Assembly: GCF_013033965.1 (NCBI RefSeq)
Contig: NZ_WQFE01000004.1
Coordinates: forward strand, 62,001-126,000
Length of the DNA: 64,000 nucleotides
Direction of reading: 5' to 3'
Source of the DNA: Ruegeria atlantica
Lineage (GTDB): Bacteria; Pseudomonadota; Alphaproteobacteria; Rhodobacterales; Rhodobacteraceae
Shown here in pieces: positions 50,944 to 59,680 of this stretch. A program made the translations under genes and the position numbers. The notes below the pieces were generated by a model. It saw nothing but the letters and a program-made list of their open reading frames with translations. It made no database searches and was not told the DNA's origin. Numbering within the stretch: position 1 is the stretch's first letter; the number at the start of each line of letters is the position of its first letter.

Positions 50944-51687
50944 TCAGCCTTTGTCTTTCCAGCGGACCATCTGCCGCATGACCCCATGCAGCATCTGCAC
51001 GTCGGCCCGCGTCATGCGCATCCGCGACCAAAGGTTGCGCAGGTTCGTTTTCATACCTTCGGCCTTTTCAGGCGGGTAAAAGAACCCGGCCTCTTCCAAC
51101 CGGTCTTCATAGTGTTCGACCAGTTTCTCGACCTCGATGCCTGTAGCCCAGTCGCCCTTGCCCAGATCTGTGGCCTCATGCACCACATCCCCAGTTTGAC
51201 GCATCCACTCGTAAGCGGTGAGCAACACACACTGCCCAAGGTTCAGCGAGGCATATTCGGGATTCACCGGAACCGAGATGATGGCGTTCGCCTTGGCGAT
51301 GTCTTCATTTTCAAGCCCCGCGCGTTCGGGACCGAACAAGACTGCAACCTTTTCACCCGCTGCGACTTTCTCCGCCGCGATCTGCATCGCACGCTCGGGG
51401 CTAAAGACGGGCTTGGTCAACCCGCGTTGCCGCGCAGTGGTGGCGAAAACAAAGGTGCTGTCGGACAGCGCACCCGCCAGATCGTCAAACAGCTGCGCCT
51501 CATCCAGCAGACGCCCGGCCCCGCTGGACATCGCGACCGCCTTGGGGTTCGGCCACCCGTCCCTCGGCGCCACGATCCGCATCCGATCCAGCCCGAAATT
51601 CCACATCGCCCGCGCGGCGGCGCCGATGTTTTCACCCATCTGCGGGCGCACAAGCACGAATGAGGGTTGGGATTTATCGCTGGGCAT
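50944..51687 (-). CDS. trmJ: TrmJ-type tRNA/rRNA 2'-O-methyltransferase (SPOUT)
   Basis: 247 aa. The SPOUT knot motifs are visible: FVLVRPQMGENIGAAARAMWNFG, VAVLFGPERAGLENEDIAKA and VPVNPEYASLNLGQCVLLTAYEW. A C-terminal helical extension follows. Most likely methylates position 32 of tRNAs as TrmJ does, though paralogues with other targets exist. GGAGACAGCC before the ATG supports the start at MPSDKS. Confidence 0.87.
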   Translation of the reverse strand: MPSDKSQPSFVLVRPQMGENIGAAARAMWNFGLDRMRIVAPRDGWPNPKAVAMSSGAGRLLDEAQLFDDLAGALSDSTFVFATTARQRGLTKPVFSPERAMQIAAEKVAAGEKVAVLFGPERAGLENEDIAKANAIISVPVNPEYASLNLGQCVLLTAYEWMRQTGDVVHEATDLGKGDWATGIEVEKLVEHYEDRLEEAGFFYPPEKAEGMKTNLRNLWSRMRMTRADVQMLHGVMRQMVRWKDKG

Positions 51688-51840
51688 GGCTGTCTCCGAA
51701 AGTTCCGCCTGCTCTAATCTGCGCGCTAAGGCAGGGCAAGCCGTCCTCGCCGTCATTTGGGCCTGAAATCGGCATAAAAGTTTGCTTCCCCGCCGCAATC
51801 CGCTAAACCGCGCAAAAGACTGAAAGCGAAGGACGCGCCA

Positions 51841-52458
51841 ATGGACACCCCCGAGCAGCCACAGATTTACCTGATCACACCTCCGACCATCGAACTAAGC
51901 ACCTTCACCAATCGTTTGGCCAGCGTTCTGGACGGGGCCGAGATCGCCTGCATCCGCCTGGCGCTCGCGGGCAGTGATGAGGACACGATCGCGCGCGCGG
52001 CCGATGCCTGCCGCGAAGTTGCACATGCGCGCGATGTGGCGTTGGTGATTTCGAACCATGTCCTGCTGGCGCAGCGTCTGGGTCTGGACGGGGTGCATCT
52101 GGACGACGCGGCCCGCTCGGTGCGCGCAGCACGCAAAGAACTGGGCGCAGACGCGATTGTTGGCAGCTTTTGCGGGGCCTCCAGCCACGACGGCATGACC
52201 GCTGGCGAAGCAGGTGCCGACTACGTGGCCTTTGGTCCGGTTGGGAACTCCACACTGGGTGACGGCACCACTGCAGAGAAAGACCTGTTCCAGTGGTGGT
52301 CGGAAATGATCGAAGTGCCAGTGGTGGCCGAAGGCGGGTTGACGCCTGACCTGATCCGCGACCTGGCCCCACATACCGATTTCTTTGGCATCGGCGAAGA
52401 GATTTGGGCCCAGGACGACCCCGCCGCAGCGCTCAAGGCACTTACCGACGCGATGTGA
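51841..52458 (+). CDS. ThiE/TenI-like protein, diverged from thiamine-phosphate synthase
   Basis: 205 aa TIM barrel. The overall layout is that of ThiE (IYLITPP, VISNHVLLAQRLGLDGVHL, ADAIVGSFCGASSHDGMTAGEAGADYVAFGPV, PVVAEGGLTPD). Several expected residues differ: the usual QLR-x-K near residue 35 is CIRLALAG, and GVHLGQED is GVHLDDAA. So thiamine-phosphate synthase activity is uncertain. No TPP riboswitch or other thi gene is nearby; the next genes are psuK and psuG, which suggests a linked role. Confidence 0.75.
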   Translation: MDTPEQPQIYLITPPTIELSTFTNRLASVLDGAEIACIRLALAGSDEDTIARAADACREVAHARDVALVISNHVLLAQRLGLDGVHLDDAARSVRAARKELGADAIVGSFCGASSHDGMTAGEAGADYVAFGPVGNSTLGDGTTAEKDLFQWWSEMIEVPVVAEGGLTPDLIRDLAPHTDFFGIGEEIWAQDDPAAALKALTDAM

Positions 52459-52503
52459 GCGTTGACCCTTGCACCTGCGCGGGGCCTGCGGCATGACGAT
52501 CAC

Positions 52504-53397
52504 ATGACTCAGAACAGCGACATTCTCTGCATCGGCTCGGTCCTTTGGGACGTGATTGGTCGATCCGCCAGCGCCATGCGGCAAGGCTCGGACGTGCCGG
52601 GGCGGATCACCCGCCTGCCCGGCGGTGTGGCCATGAACATCGCCATGACGCTTGTGCGTTTTGGCATGACCCCCACTCTGCTGACTGCCATCGGGCGCGA
52701 TCCCGAAGGTGATGAATTGGCAAACGCCTGTGCGCGGTTGGGAATGGTAACGGATCATATCTACCGCTCGCAGGATTTGCCGACGGACCGGTATATGGCG
52801 GTCGAGGGGGCCAACGGTTTGATCGCAGCCATTGCTGATGCGCATTCGCTTGAGGCAGCAGGAGCCAAGATTTTGCGGCCTCTGATGCACGGACCGCTGG
52901 GATATGAGAACGCCCCCTTCGCAGGCCCCATCGCGCTGGACGGCAACCTGACGCTGAACCTGCTTGAAGAAATTGCCCAAAGCCCTGCCTTCGCGCGCGC
53001 CGATCTGCGCGTGGCTCCGGCCTCGCCCGGCAAGGCCGAACGGCTTCTGCCGTTTCTGAAACATGCCCGCGCAACGCTGTACGTGAACCTCGAAGAAGCT
53101 GGCATCCTGTGCCAGCGCGAGTTCGCGGACTCGGAAAGCGCCGCCAAAGGCCTGTTGGATCGCGGCGCGCTGCGCGTGCTCGTTACGGACGGCGGCAATT
53201 CGGCCACCGTCGGCAACGCTGACGAGATTCTGACCCAAACACCCCCGTCCGTTCTGGTCACGCGCGTGACCGGCGCCGGGGATACCTTCATGGCGGCGCA
53301 TATCGCGTCAGAATCTGGTGGCGCATCCAGCGCCGAGGCTCTGACCCGCGCTCTGAACGCCGCCGCAACATACGTATCCGGAGAGACTCCCCTGTGA
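52504..53397 (+). CDS. psuK: PfkB-family carbohydrate kinase, probable pseudouridine kinase
   Basis: 297 aa ribokinase-fold enzyme. Signatures are RLPGGVAMNIAMTLVRFG at the N-terminus and VTRVTGAGDTFMAAHIAS with the catalytic Asp near the C-terminus. Coupling to psuG (4-base overlap) makes phosphorylation of pseudouridine to pseudouridine 5'-phosphate the likely reaction. The start at MTQNSDIL is the first ATG before the conserved ILCIGSVLWDVI. Confidence 0.86.
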   Translation: MTQNSDILCIGSVLWDVIGRSASAMRQGSDVPGRITRLPGGVAMNIAMTLVRFGMTPTLLTAIGRDPEGDELANACARLGMVTDHIYRSQDLPTDRYMAVEGANGLIAAIADAHSLEAAGAKILRPLMHGPLGYENAPFAGPIALDGNLTLNLLEEIAQSPAFARADLRVAPASPGKAERLLPFLKHARATLYVNLEEAGILCQREFADSESAAKGLLDRGALRVLVTDGGNSATVGNADEILTQTPPSVLVTRVTGAGDTFMAAHIASESGGASSAEALTRALNAAATYVSGETPL

Positions 53398-54308
53398 TCG
53401 ACATTCAATATTCCGCCGAGGTCCGCGCCGCCAAAGAAGCAGGCCAACCCATCGTCGCGCTGGAAAGCACCATCATCACCCACGGGATGCCCTACCCTCA
53501 GAACATCGAGGTGGCGGCGCAGGTCGAACAGGACATCCGCGATGCGGGTGCGGTTCCGGCCACGATGGCTGTGATCAAGGGCAAGCTGCACGTTGGCCTT
53601 GAGGCCGATGAACTGAAGTCGCTGGGTCAGGCACAGGGCGTTGCCAAACTGTCCCGCGCAGATATGGCGGCCTGCATGGCAACCGGCGGCACCGGAGCGA
53701 CGACGGTCGCGGCCACAATGATCGCCGCGCATTATGCCGGGATCGAGGTCTTTGCAACCGGCGGTATCGGTGGTGTGCATCAGGGGGCTGAGACGACTTT
53801 TGACATCTCGGCCGATCTGCATGAACTCGCCCAATCCCCGGTGACGGTCGTGGCTGCGGGTGCCAAAGCCATCCTCGATCTGGCCAAAACGCTTGAGGTT
53901 CTGGAAACGCTGGGCGTCCCGGTCATCGCTTATGGGCAGGACGAGTTTCCGGCCTTTTGGTCGGCCAAGTCGCCCTATGCCGCGCCGCTGCGTATGGATA
54001 GCGCCGAAGATATCGCCAAGGCACATGCCACCCGCCGTGCGCTGGGCCTACCCGGCGGACAGTTGGTCGCCAACCCGATCCCGGCTGATGAACAGATCCC
54101 GGCCGAGGAACTGGCCCCGATCATCGCATCCGCCCAGGCTGATGCCGATGCTCACCGGATCACCGGCAAAGGCGTCACACCCTATCTATTGCAACGGATT
54201 TACGAACAGACCGAGGGGCGCTCGCTGACGGCCAATATCGCTTTGGTGCGCAACAATGCGCGTCTGGCGGCTGGAATTGCGCGCGCTCTTTCTGACCGGA
54301 CGGATTGA
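53394..54308 (+). CDS. psuG: pseudouridine-5'-phosphate glycosidase
   Basis: 304 aa. Splits pseudouridine 5'-phosphate into uracil and ribose 5-phosphate. Motifs are VALESTIITHGMPYPQN, DMAACMATGGTGATTVAATM, VFATGGIGGVHQGAETTFDISADL and PVIAYGQDEFPAFW. Standard length. Start codon is GTG, overlapping the psuK stop. Confidence 0.95.
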   Translation: MIDIQYSAEVRAAKEAGQPIVALESTIITHGMPYPQNIEVAAQVEQDIRDAGAVPATMAVIKGKLHVGLEADELKSLGQAQGVAKLSRADMAACMATGGTGATTVAATMIAAHYAGIEVFATGGIGGVHQGAETTFDISADLHELAQSPVTVVAAGAKAILDLAKTLEVLETLGVPVIAYGQDEFPAFWSAKSPYAAPLRMDSAEDIAKAHATRRALGLPGGQLVANPIPADEQIPAEELAPIIASAQADADAHRITGKGVTPYLLQRIYEQTEGRSLTANIALVRNNARLAAGIARALSDRTD

Positions 54309-54375
54309 CACAAAGCTATTGTACCGACGCACCGGACTGCTTAACTAACTCGGCAGAAAACCGCTCAGGACCGCA

Positions 54376-55053
54376 ATGAACACACCATTTGACGAAGAAC
54401 CGCATCGCCGCCCGGGGCTTTTGTCCCGACTGCGCGCGTCGTTCCTGACGGGCATCGTCGTCATTGCACCGGTGTGGCTGACGATCTGGCTGATCTGGTC
54501 GGTCGTCGGTTGGATCGACAGCGCGGTTCTTCCGTTGATCCCTCAGCAGTTCCAGCCTCAGCAATATGTTGGCATCAACCTGCGGGGCGTGGGCGTCATC
54601 ATCTTTCTGACCTTCACGGTGATCGTGGGCTGGATTGCAAAGGGCATTCTGGGCCGGTCGCTGATCCATTTTGCAGAAAGTCTTGTGAGCCGGATGCCTG
54701 TCGTCCGGTCGGTCTATTCCGGGATCAAGCAAATCTCGGAGACGGTATTCGCCCAGACCGAAAGGTCGTTCGAGAAAGCCTGCCTGATCCAATACCCGCG
54801 CAGGGGCATATGGGCGATCGGCTTTGTGTCAACGACGGCAAAGGGCGAGGTCAGCGAACGCGCGGAAACCAGTGGCGACCTGCTTGGCGTGTTTGTCCCG
54901 ACCACACCAAACCCGACTTCAGGCTTTCTGCTGTTCTTTCCGGCCGAGGACGTAATCCTGCTGGATATGACCATCGAAGATGCCGCGAAACTGGTGATCT
55001 CCGCCGGGCTTGTCTATCCCAACGAAAAAGATCCGACGCAGCCGCCGGAATGA
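54376..55053 (+). CDS. DUF502 membrane protein
   Basis: 225 aa. Two membrane helices near the N-terminus (about 18-40 FLTGIVVIAPVWLTIWLIWSVVGW, and 72-94 GVGVIIFLTFTVIVGWIAKG), then RMPVVRSVYSGIKQISETVF and a soluble region with LGVFVPTTPNPTSGFLLFFPAEDVI. DUF502 proteins are conserved in bacteria and chloroplasts; their role is not established. It converges on the patatin gene. Confidence 0.9.
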   Translation: MNTPFDEEPHRRPGLLSRLRASFLTGIVVIAPVWLTIWLIWSVVGWIDSAVLPLIPQQFQPQQYVGINLRGVGVIIFLTFTVIVGWIAKGILGRSLIHFAESLVSRMPVVRSVYSGIKQISETVFAQTERSFEKACLIQYPRRGIWAIGFVSTTAKGEVSERAETSGDLLGVFVPTTPNPTSGFLLFFPAEDVILLDMTIEDAAKLVISAGLVYPNEKDPTQPPE

Positions 55054-56082
55054 TCAGCCGAACATCTCGGGCAGGTTGACCGTACTACGTTCGCCCAAAT
55101 CACCTTTGTTTTCCGCTAGGAACCGGTGTGCCGCCGCCCGACCGGCTTCTTTCAGTTTGTGCAGGATCACAGGGTTCGGAACCGTCTTGGTCGCCACAGA
55201 AAGGTCATTCATCAAGTCGTCATCTGCGATCATGTGCACGAATACGCGGCTCATCTCTCCGGCCTTCAACTTGCCTTCCGCTAGCAGACGCTGAACAAAA
55301 CTGATCGCCCGCAACTCGCGAAACAGGGATGAGTTAAAGCTGATCTCGTTGATCCGGTTCTGGATCTGCTGCGGTGTTTTTGGCACCTCATTGCGTTCCA
55401 GCGGGTTGATGTTCACAACCACGACGTCTTCGGGCAAATCTGCGTTGAACAGCGGGTACAAAGCCGGGTTGCCCGTATAGCCACCGTCCCAATACGCCTC
55501 GGTCCGACCCGATTTGGGGTCGAATATCTCAACCGCCTGAAACAGGTTCGGCAGACAGGCCGAAGCCAGTATCGCATCCGTCGAAATCTCATCCCCGGTG
55601 AACACCCGGATCTTGCCGCTGCGCACACAGGTCGCACAGACGAACAATCGCGGGCCTTCATCGGCGCAGATCTCATCAAAGTTGAACCGGTCCACGACCG
55701 GCTCCAGTGGATTGCGATAAAACGGACCGTAGGCATAAGGCGACACTAATCGGGACCACGCGTCGCCGACCGAGAATGGCAGCGAATACTCCATCGACTG
55801 AGCGATCTGCGCCGGCTCCAGCGCTTGCATCCAGTTGGCAAGCCGCATGTCCCCCACCGCGCCCATCCGCGCCCACAGCCCGTCCATACTGTCGCGTGCC
55901 CCGTCGCGGCCGTTGTGGACCATCCCGGATTTGAACGCCGCCCCGTTCAGCGCCCCGGCCGAGGTCCCGGTGATGGCCGCAACCTCGATATCCTCTTCGT
56001 CCAGAATCCGGTCCAGAACGCCCCACGTAAAGGCCCCATGCGCGCCACCGCCTTGCAGCGCCAGATTGATCCGTTTCACCAC
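55054..56082 (-). CDS. patatin-like phospholipase
   Basis: 342 aa. Patatin serine-aspartate dyad hydrolase: oxyanion GGGAHG near residue 11, nucleophile Ser41 in GTSAGALNG, and the DGG motif with the catalytic Asp (AYWDGGYTGNPAL). No signal peptide. A GTG start with AAGGA at good spacing was chosen. It follows the 3-hydroxybutyrate dehydrogenase gene by 13 bases, a pairing usual in this family and compatible with PHB or ester turnover. Confidence 0.87.
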   Translation of the reverse strand: MVKRINLALQGGGAHGAFTWGVLDRILDEEDIEVAAITGTSAGALNGAAFKSGMVHNGRDGARDSMDGLWARMGAVGDMRLANWMQALEPAQIAQSMEYSLPFSVGDAWSRLVSPYAYGPFYRNPLEPVVDRFNFDEICADEGPRLFVCATCVRSGKIRVFTGDEISTDAILASACLPNLFQAVEIFDPKSGRTEAYWDGGYTGNPALYPLFNADLPEDVVVVNINPLERNEVPKTPQQIQNRINEISFNSSLFRELRAISFVQRLLAEGKLKAGEMSRVFVHMIADDDLMNDLSVATKTVPNPVILHKLKEAGRAAAHRFLAENKGDLGERSTVNLPEMFG

Positions 56083-56095
56083 GTGGCTTCCTTGT

Positions 56096-56869
56096 TCAGA
56101 GAGCTGTCCATCCACCATCAACCGATATGGTGGTCCCGGTGATCTGCGCCGCAGCGTCCGAGCACAGGAAAATCGCAGTGCCGCCCAACTGCTCAACGGT
56201 CGCGAACTCTTTCGACGGTTGCCGTTCGAGCATGACGTTCTTGATCACGTCCTCACGGCTCATGTCGTATTCCTTCATGGTGTCCGGGATCTGAGCCTCA
56301 ACCAGCGGAGTCAAAACATAGCCGGGACAGATCGCGTTGCATGTGATCGGCTCTTGCGCGGTTTCCAGAGCGACCGTTTTGGTCATACCGACCACCCCAT
56401 GCTTGGCCGCCACATAGGCCGCCTTGAACGGAGAAGCCGTCAAGCCATGCGCCGAGGCGATATTCACGATGCGGCCCCATCCGGCCGCGCGCATCATAGG
56501 CAATGCGGCCGCCATAGTGTGAAAGGTCGAGTTCATGTTGATCGCGATAATCGCGTCCCACTTTTCAACCGGAAACTGATCGACGGGCGCGACATGTTGA
56601 ATGCCGGCGTTGTTCACAAGAATGTCGCAAGCCCCCGCTTGCTCGATCAACGCGCGGCATTCCTCAGCTTTTGACATGTCCGCCTTGATGTAGCGCGCGC
56701 TGGTGCTGGTCTCCTGCGAGATTTCGGCTGCCAGCGCGTGATCTTCGTCGCGGTCGGTAAAGGAATTCAGCACCACGTTGGCCCCGGCCTTCGCCAGCTC
56801 GCGCGCGACGCCCAATCCGATCCCTGAATTCGATCCGGTGATGATGGCTGTTTTTCCCGAAAGGCTCAT
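56096..56869 (-). CDS. 3-hydroxybutyrate dehydrogenase
   Basis: 257 aa short-chain dehydrogenase. Cofactor motif TGSNSGIGLG at residues 12-21, catalytic serine in NIASAHGLTAS, and YxxxK in AYVAAKHGVVG. The C-terminal GWTAL ending and overall match fit D-3-hydroxybutyrate dehydrogenase, which makes acetoacetate from hydroxybutyrate with NAD. Probably cotranscribed with the patatin gene downstream. Confidence 0.9.
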   Translation of the reverse strand: MSLSGKTAIITGSNSGIGLGVARELAKAGANVVLNSFTDRDEDHALAAEISQETSTSARYIKADMSKAEECRALIEQAGACDILVNNAGIQHVAPVDQFPVEKWDAIIAINMNSTFHTMAAALPMMRAAGWGRIVNIASAHGLTASPFKAAYVAAKHGVVGMTKTVALETAQEPITCNAICPGYVLTPLVEAQIPDTMKEYDMSREDVIKNVMLERQPSKEFATVEQLGGTAIFLCSDAAAQITGTTISVDGGWTAL

Positions 56870-56973
56870 GGCCGAACTCCCACAAAGTCAACTTTGGCGA
56901 CACAGTGCCATGCTGCAGCTGCAAAGAAAACGGGGAAACATCCGGGCGACGCATCCTATGTCAGACCCGCACA

Positions 56974-57000
56974 AAAAAACGCCCGCACGAAGCGGGCGTT
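56974..57000 (-). terminator. strong terminator of a leftward transcript
   Basis: On the minus strand AACGCCCGC pairs with GCGGGCGTT around TTCGT and is followed by TTTTTTT. It terminates a leftward RNA from 57.0-57.2 kb. It cannot belong to the 3-hydroxybutyrate dehydrogenase gene, which starts to its left. Confidence 0.9.
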
Positions 57001-57160
57001 AAGTTATTGAGGCAGGTTTCATACAGGCAAGAAACCTATCGAGCAGTGCGTCCTTTATAAGCAATTCCGTGCCTTCGTCCAAGCTAAAAGTTTGAAAATA
57101 AGAAAAATCATCGCTACGATGAATCCCAACAAAATAAGGCCAGAGCAGGATTGTTTCCAA
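56999..57160 (-). CDS. possible 53-aa protein ending at the terminator
   Basis: A frame from TTG at 57160 gives LWPYFVGIHRSDDFSYFQ, then TFSLDEGTELLIKDALLDRF and LACMKPASIT. Its stop lies inside the terminator hairpin, a usual arrangement for a real gene end. No good ribosome binding site is seen and the start is doubtful, so an sRNA is the alternative. It would be divergent from the binding-protein gene with almost no gap. Confidence 0.35.
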   Translation of the reverse strand: METILLWPYFVGIHRSDDFSYFQTFSLDEGTELLIKDALLDRFLACMKPASIT

Positions 57161-57161
57161 A

Positions 57162-58976
57162 ATGAGCCCCGATTTTCTCCGCCCCGTTCGACCATTGATC
57201 GCGGGAATCACCGCGCTTTTGGGCACTTCAATTGCTCATGCAGAATCGGCTCATGGCATAGCTATGTATGGCGACCCGGCCCTACCACCGGATTTTGTGT
57301 CCCTGCCCTACGCCAATCCGGATGCGCCCAAAGGCGGGAAAGTCGTATTTGGAAACACGGGCGGCTATAACAGTTTGAACCCGTTCGTGCAAAAAGGCAG
57401 CTCGCCCTGGCAACTGAGATTTTGGACTCATGAGAGCTTGATGGGCCGTTCCTGGGACGAACCTTTTACTCTTTACGGGCTATTAGCCGAATCGGTTGAG
57501 ACTGCACCGGACCGGTCTTGGGTGGAATTCACCCTGCGTGAGAATGCCGAATTCTCGGACGGTACGCCGGTGACGGTTGATGATGTCATCTGGTCATATG
57601 AGACTTTGGGAACTGAAGGTCACCTGCGCTATCGCGGGTTGTGGGGCAAGATCGACAGCATCGAACAGACCGGCCCCCGCTCGGTACGCATAACCTTCAA
57701 TGAGCCTGACCGCGAGCTTGCCCTGATCGCTGGCCTGCGACCCATCCTGCAGAAGTCCCAGTGGGAGGGCAAAGACTTTGCCAATGCCGGGCTGCATGAC
57801 ATCCCCGTCGGCACTGGCCCTTACGTCGTCGACGGCTATGAGGCTGGCAGATACGTGACCCTGAAACGAAACCCGGACTATTGGGGCGCGGATATACCAT
57901 TTCGCCGTGGCACTATGAACCTGGATGAGATGCGGATCGAGTTCTACGGCGACGGCACCGTTCTTTTCGAAGCTTTCAAAGCCGGGGAACTGAGCGCTGT
58001 GCGCGAGTTCAATGCCGACAAGTGGGAAAACCAATATAGCTTCCCGGCGGTTCAGCGTGGAGACGTGATCAAGACAGAAATCCCGCACGGCAAGCCCTCG
58101 GGGATGACCGGATTCGTTATGAACACGCGTAAGGCACCTTTCGACGACTGGCGTGTCCGCGAAGCGCTGACACTCGCATTCAATTTCGAATTCATCAACG
58201 ACACGATTACCGGCAATGCGCAGCCGCGTATCACTTCCTACTACTCGGGCTCGGATCTTGCGATGCAACCCGGTCCGGCAACTGGTCGCGTTGAAGAACT
58301 GCTGTTGGAGTTCAAAGATGACCTGCCCCCCGGAACGCTTGAAGGCTATACCCTGCCGGAAAGTGATGGATCGGCCCGCAACCGCACGAACATCCGCGCC
58401 GCCACCAAATTGCTGGCCGAAGCTGGTTGGACTATCCAGGACGGTGTTCTGCGCAACGAAAACGGCGATGTCTTTGCCCTGACCGTGCTGCTGCAACAGG
58501 GCGATACTGAAAGTCAAACGGCAATCGACATCTACTCCCGCGCGCTAGAGCGCTTAGGCATTCAGGTGACAACAGAACAGGTCGACAGCGCCCAGTTCAC
58601 CAGCCGGACGTCCGAACTGGATTTCGACATAACGTTCTTCCGTCGCGCCCTGTCCCTGTCTCCCGGCAACGAGCAGCGCCTGTATTGGGGCAGCGAAAAC
58701 GCCAACACTCCCGGCACACGCAATCTGATGGGGGTGGCCTCGCCAGCCGTGGACGGAATGATTGACGCCATGCTGGCCTCAGAAAGCCGTGAGGATTTTG
58801 TTGCCGCGACACGGGCGCTGGATCGGGTTCTGACCGCCGGTCGCTATGTCATTCCGATCTGGAACTTCGATGTTGGCAGGATCGCCCACGCCAGGGAACT
58901 CAAGCAGCCGGAAACCTTGCCGATCTATGGTGACGGGCCGGAGTACATGCCGCAGGTCTGGTGGTACGAAGAGTAG
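57162..58976 (+). CDS. ABC transporter substrate-binding protein, peptide/opine type (family 5)
   Basis: 604 aa with an N-terminal signal peptide (core LIAGITALLGTSIAHA, cut near AHA-ESA). The family 5 pattern is clear: GGKVVFGNTGGYNSLNPF, LRENAEFSDGTPVTVDDVIWSYE, DIPVGTGPYVVDGYEAGRYVTLKRNPDYWG, and KAPFDDWRVREALTLAFNFEFIN. It resembles YejA-like proteins, which are long. No permease or ATPase gene is adjacent, so its transporter is elsewhere. Ligand unknown. Confidence 0.9.
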   Translation: MSPDFLRPVRPLIAGITALLGTSIAHAESAHGIAMYGDPALPPDFVSLPYANPDAPKGGKVVFGNTGGYNSLNPFVQKGSSPWQLRFWTHESLMGRSWDEPFTLYGLLAESVETAPDRSWVEFTLRENAEFSDGTPVTVDDVIWSYETLGTEGHLRYRGLWGKIDSIEQTGPRSVRITFNEPDRELALIAGLRPILQKSQWEGKDFANAGLHDIPVGTGPYVVDGYEAGRYVTLKRNPDYWGADIPFRRGTMNLDEMRIEFYGDGTVLFEAFKAGELSAVREFNADKWENQYSFPAVQRGDVIKTEIPHGKPSGMTGFVMNTRKAPFDDWRVREALTLAFNFEFINDTITGNAQPRITSYYSGSDLAMQPGPATGRVEELLLEFKDDLPPGTLEGYTLPESDGSARNRTNIRAATKLLAEAGWTIQDGVLRNENGDVFALTVLLQQGDTESQTAIDIYSRALERLGIQVTTEQVDSAQFTSRTSELDFDITFFRRALSLSPGNEQRLYWGSENANTPGTRNLMGVASPAVDGMIDAMLASESREDFVAATRALDRVLTAGRYVIPIWNFDVGRIAHARELKQPETLPIYGDGPEYMPQVWWYEE

Positions 58977-59161
58977 ACGGTCAGGCGCGGCGTCCAACGC
59001 GTCGGCGGAAAATAGCACACAGTCGATCGACACTAGATACCGCGGCTTTGAATTTCGTCGCGGCAACATATTGTAGTTGCCCCTACGTCAAGTAGGGAAT
59101 CGAAAAACTCACACAAAAAGCTTTACTGAACAGGGCCTAACGATATAGCTTGTGCATATAC

Positions 59162-59175
59162 CGCAATGCATTGCG
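59162..59175. promoter_or_regulatory. 14-bp perfect palindrome
   Basis: CGCAATGCATTGCG is fully self-complementary and lies in AT-rich DNA typical of promoters. The regulator is unknown. Confidence 0.35.
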
Positions 59176-59240
59176 CGATTTGATTATTGCTTTGAATTTC
59201 AAACCATAACTCTTCGTCCGGTGCGTTGCGTATCGAATTT

Positions 59241-59328
59241 ACGGACCGGCCTCCACTCACTCAAAAATCAGGTCCGTCTGCCCGTTGCGGGTTGGCTGCA
59301 ACGGGCACTTTCGGTTTCGTCAGAAACC
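59241..59328. ncRNA. three consecutive stem-loops, possible small RNA or leader
   Basis: ACGGACC/GGTCCGT, then TGCCCGTTGC/GCAACGGGCA (10 bp, 9-base loop), then GGTTTC/GAAACC. All are perfect. They lie 116-203 bases before the 78-aa gene and could be part of its leader. The strand cannot be decided and no U tract follows directly. Confidence 0.35.
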
Positions 59329-59443
59329 AATCCCATCCCCAATCATGGTGCGACATTTTGTCATGGCCGAACGTCCACACCGCGTTCGTACGCTGAGCTA
59401 TGGGCCGAGCAGTTGTGAAACCAATTAACCGGAAAGCTCGTTT

Positions 59444-59680
59444 ATGTTGAACTGGACCGATCTGACGCAAGACTGGGACGCAATGTATATACGCGCCAAA
59501 CGGCGTTTTCCGAACCTGCGGGATCAAGACAAGGTGCGGTTGAGCCAAGACCGCAAACGATTTGAGGCGTATCTGGCCGAACGCCACCAACTGACTATGA
59601 ACGAAGCCCATGAAGAGCTTGAGGACTTTTTGTTCACAGAAGGTTTGAACCGCGAATTTAGCCGCTCGTTAAGTAAGTGA
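59444..59680 (+). CDS. hypothetical protein, 78 aa
   Basis: Small soluble, charged, helical protein. It starts MLNWTDLTQDWDAMY and has the pattern W..L..DW with Lys/Arg-rich and later acidic parts, ending REFSRSLSK. It faintly recalls CsbD-like stress proteins (N-W-x-x-I/L at the start, similar length), but this is weak. Its 3' end overlaps the convergent regulator gene by 12 bases. Function unknown. Confidence 0.65.
   Translation: MLNWTDLTQDWDAMYIRAKRRFPNLRDQDKVRLSQDRKRFEAYLAERHQLTMNEAHEELEDFLFTEGLNREFSRSLSK

Larger units (their letters stand above)
58977..59443. other. 467-bp intergenic region with several hairpins and a palindrome
   Basis: No credible gene is present. It contains CCCTAC/GTAGGG (59081-59097), a 14-bp palindrome (59162-59175), and three successive stems at 59241-59277, 59279-59307 and 59313-59328. 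It is AT-rich between 59100 and 59230. A small frame ending in HHDWGWDWFL on the minus strand is noted but not called. Confidence 0.55.

Noticed and set aside
51700..51840. TPP riboswitch before the ThiE-like gene
   Set aside because: No CUGAGA-type THI element or matching helices were found in the upstream 140 bases.
51895..53301. 468-codon open frame antisense to the ThiE-like and psuK genes
   Set aside because: It crosses two conserved genes on the opposite strand and shows no family motif.
59261..59611. minus-strand frame ending in a Trp-rich HHDWGWDWFL peptide
   Set aside because: It overlaps the start of the 78-aa gene, has no good start signal, and its end runs through the perfect hairpins.
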